DNA of 19,901 nt from positions 1-19,901 of the forward strand of contig JASCIV010000445.1 in the NCBI GenBank assembly GCA_030374735.1. The letters run 5' to 3'. Below are positions 17,893 to 19,901 of this stretch, piece after piece (the first letter of the stretch is position 1; each line of letters begins with the position of its first letter). Below the pieces are notes generated by a model that worked only from the letters and a program-made list of their open reading frames with translations, ran no database searches and had not been told where the DNA came from. This DNA comes from Gracilaria caudata. Lineage: Eukaryota; Rhodophyta; Florideophyceae; Gracilariales; Gracilariaceae. The translations under genes and the position numbers were made by a program.

Positions 17893-18399
17893 ATGGCTGT
17901 GCCGCATCGTGGCGAATCGTGTCGGTATAACGCTATCATAGCTTTGTTTATCATAGTGCTCGTCGTTGCTACGGCTCGAGAGCTTCTTCTACACCAGCGC
18001 GTCATGCGTCACTATGTTGATGATGAGTTCAACGTCGTCTCACGACCTTCACATAATTCTCACGTCGAGCACGCTCCATTTCACACGTCTTTGTTGAGAC
18101 TTTCTCAGCGACAAAGAATTCAACATGTGCTGCAAAGACTGTCGAGATTTGATGGAAGGACCCGGGGGTCTGTGCGCATCGTCCATGCTTGCGTGGCTAT
18201 GATCGGAGTACTTGGAATGTTTTCGGCTATTGTTGGTGCTCTGGTTGCTCCTTGGTTGAACGAAACTGGTGATGATGGTTTGGAAGAAGATCGTTTTGCG
18301 TACTGGGTGACAGATGAGGATGACCAGGAAGACGACCGTTGCTGTGGCGTTGTGAGGGAGCAGCGCTACTGGCTCGTGAGATTGTTGGACTCGCCATGA
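17893..18399 (+). CDS. Small double-membrane-span protein, unknown function
   Basis: The ATG at 17893 sits in a near-ideal context (CGCCATGGCT); the frame encodes 168 residues. Residues about 12-27 (YNAIIALFIIVLVVATA) form the first span. A loop of about 70 residues is rich in His, Arg and Ser. The second span lies at about 97-121 (VHACVAMIGVLGMFSAIVGA and on). A strongly acidic stretch (ETGDDGLEEDR, TDEDDQEDDR) with a CC pair follows, then a basic/aromatic C-terminus (REQRYWLVRLLDSP). A single NET sequon falls right after the second span. It shares architecture, not clear sequence identity, with the protein at 13949. No family recognised. Confidence 0.65.
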   Translation: MAVPHRGESCRYNAIIALFIIVLVVATARELLLHQRVMRHYVDDEFNVVSRPSHNSHVEHAPFHTSLLRLSQRQRIQHVLQRLSRFDGRTRGSVRIVHACVAMIGVLGMFSAIVGALVAPWLNETGDDGLEEDRFAYWVTDEDDQEDDRCCGVVREQRYWLVRLLDSP

Positions 18400-19271
18400 C
18401 CGTCGTACATTTCCCCTTAGTTGTTTATATATATTTTTTAGCGAAGCGTGATCAAGCGTGATCACACTTGAGTGAGCTTTTATTATCGTGTTCAATGTGT
18501 TGGAACAACTTGTATATACTATGTAGAATCACAGAGTAGCTTTCAGCGGTAATGCAGGATGCCAATGAGGAAGCCCATACCGATCATACAAAACTGCACT
18601 TCAAAGAATACACCTTTGTTCCCCACAGATCTAAGATGAAGAAGTGTAAAGATAGTCTTAATTTGTTTTTTTGAGTTCATGAACCGTTGGCTTTCCCCGG
18701 CTGAATAGAAACTGGGATCATCGCACACGATCAAAGACAGAGGGTGGTTTGAACCTTGGGTCCTCTAGCATTTTGTTCTACTTCGAAATCGTATTGTATT
18801 ACAGCGATATGGAAGTCGATATACATAAAATGATCACATGGAACGCATTGCGACGTTCCCCCAGCCCCCATTGCCATCAGTGAGGCCAGCATCAAATTGC
18901 TCGAGATCCTTTAGATAAGTCCCTCTGTAATACTGCCAACTCACGAAGCGAGGGGGGGGTGACTTCAGAGCGGAGAGTTGGTGCAAAAGTCCCCAGGGGA
19001 CTTCATCTCGTTTCGGTTAGAAATCTTGAGAGTGGCGACGAATGATAATAGAAATGAAGTTTAAAGACTACCCTTGTATAAAGATGTGCACGAAAAGAAT
19101 TGCAAAAATTGTGATGAGCACTTCAGCAAGGACACGGAGTAGGCACAGAATTTTAGATCCAAGTACCCTTCGTAGAAGGGTACTTGGATATGTTTCTTCA
19201 GCGCACCGAACCCCCGAAACAGTGAGCTCCAACACTCAGTTCAATGACGAACTCTGTTTGCCTAACTAGAC
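18400..19271. other. Intergenic region between the double-span and S26-like genes
   Basis: About 870 bp without a supported main gene. Features seen are a direct 10-mer repeat AAGCGTGATC (18444-18453 and 18454-18463) merging into an 18-nt near-palindrome (18453-18470), a small palindrome AAGTCCCC/GGGGACTT around one A (18987-19003), a G8 run near 18950-18960, and the strong hairpin at 19156-19188. A 75-codon ATG frame (19042-19269) ends two bases before the next start codon. Confidence 0.5.
19156..19188. repeat. 15-bp perfect hairpin with 3-nt loop
   Basis: ATCCAAGTACCCTTC (19156-19170) is the exact reverse complement of GAAGGGTACTTGGAT (19174-19188), with loop GTA. It lies 84 bp upstream of the start codon of the S26-like gene and so may fall in its leader or promoter. 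Confidence 0.9.
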
Positions 19272-19736
19272 ATGGTCACACGAATACTTTCCCTTCTTTC
19301 GTACATTCCGCTGGCCATTGTGTTCCATGATACTGTGGCCACCGTGCACGTCGAGACCACTGACGACATGGAACCAACAATACCGTCCAATACGCCATGT
19401 CTCATAACTCGAAATGCTAAGCCTAGTAACTACCGTCGTGGAGAAATTCTCTCCATAATGGCACCAGACGGTCATTTAACACTGCGTCGAGTTGTCGCAC
19501 TTCCTGGAGATTTTGTTCGTCAGGCTTCATCAACCACGGTTGTTCCACATGGATATATTTGGGTTGAACGCGACCACGATCAAACAAACTGCGAACTACC
19601 CAGCGGAAAGACTCCTGTTGCTCTTGTTACAGGAAGGTTAACGGCCTCTCTTGGCGGGAGCGTTGCTGTGATCCCATCAAAGAATGTTATCACTCCTGCT
19701 ATGCCTTACAAAGGAGTCAACGCGAGACCAGCTTAG
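19272..19736 (+). CDS. S26-family (mitochondrial IMP2-like) protein lacking catalytic residues
   Basis: The ATG at 19272 (context GACATGG) gives 154 residues, close to the usual size of mitochondrial inner membrane peptidase subunits. An N-terminal hydrophobic segment (ILSLLSYIPLAIVFHDTVAT) leads into VHVETTDDMEPTIP, the S26 box B position, then RRGEIL, then box D as LTLRRVVALPGDFV (69-82), then a box E-like GYIWVERDHDQTNCE (94-108). In active enzymes the residue before M-x-P-T is the nucleophilic Ser and the residue before R-V/A-x-x-L-P-G-D is the general-base Lys. Here they are Asp32 and Arg72. The GDNxxxSxDSR motif is also eroded (RDH, then N, E, L). Family membership is well supported. 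Peptidase activity is unlikely; a regulatory or structural partner of an active IMP subunit is inferred. Confidence 0.8.
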   Translation: MVTRILSLLSYIPLAIVFHDTVATVHVETTDDMEPTIPSNTPCLITRNAKPSNYRRGEILSIMAPDGHLTLRRVVALPGDFVRQASSTTVVPHGYIWVERDHDQTNCELPSGKTPVALVTGRLTASLGGSVAVIPSKNVITPAMPYKGVNARPA

Positions 19737-19901
19737 CAGTTTCGCCACGAATTCGCTTGACTGAACCTGAAGGATAGACGTCATTTATGATTTATGAGGC
19801 GCGTTTACGAGAAGACAGTCATCATGGGAGACAAAAAACACACAGTTCACACGAGGTCCATAACCTCAAAACTCGTTGTAATATTCGCGAGTTGTAATGT
19901 G
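19737..19901. other. 3' flank of the S26-like gene
   Basis: 165 bases run to the window edge with no recognisable feature. Confidence 0.4.

Noticed and set aside
18725..18775. Box-B-like GGTTCAAACC on the minus strand
   Set aside because: The flanking bases do not form a T-stem and no box A is found at the right distance.
14659..19174. 12-mer TACCCTTCGTAG shared by 14659-14670 and 19163-19174
   Set aside because: Several 12-mer coincidences are expected by chance in 20 kb.

Overview
The window looks like nuclear DNA of an intron-poor eukaryotic alga. A red alga of the florideophyte type fits best, although no ribosomal or organellar marker is present to fix the lineage. The clues are: long ATG-initiated reading frames without obvious introns, no Shine-Dalgarno or operon layout, long non-coding gaps holding short inverted repeats and decayed transposon-like pieces, and eukaryotic protein types. 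Those types are AT-hook, F-box/LRR, a plastid-targeted membrane protein, type I and double-pass secretory-pathway proteins, and a mitochondrial inner-membrane-peptidase-like protein.

Layout, left to right. A plus-strand AT-hook protein (606-1913) is followed by a 1.3 kb gap full of short perfect inverted repeats. Next is a plus-strand plastid-targeted protein with an FN3-like fold and a C-terminal membrane anchor (3271-4149). A small cysteine-containing secreted protein lies on the minus strand (4320-4736). A gap from 4737 to 6444 holds a minus-strand G-quadruplex motif, two palindromic structures and a remnant resembling the C-terminus of a non-LTR retrotransposon. A minus-strand type I membrane protein with a beta-propeller-like ectodomain follows (6445-8106). 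A 2 kb stretch without a clear gene (8107-10171) shows faint copia-like traces and a three-copy minisatellite. A minus-strand F-box/LRR-like protein (10172-11305) is followed by 2.6 kb with no convincing gene.

The right third carries a small double-membrane-span protein (13949-14530), an unknown protein whose frame continues upstream through a single TAG (15091-16710), a second small double-span protein (17893-18402), and a short S26 signal-peptidase-like gene (19272-19736).

The genes do not form one pathway; this is an ordinary eukaryotic gene neighbourhood. The two best leads are the S26-like protein, in which both catalytic positions (Ser and Lys) are replaced, and the unknown protein interrupted by one in-frame stop. 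The intergenic foldback structures, several with 1-3 nt loops, form a second theme.
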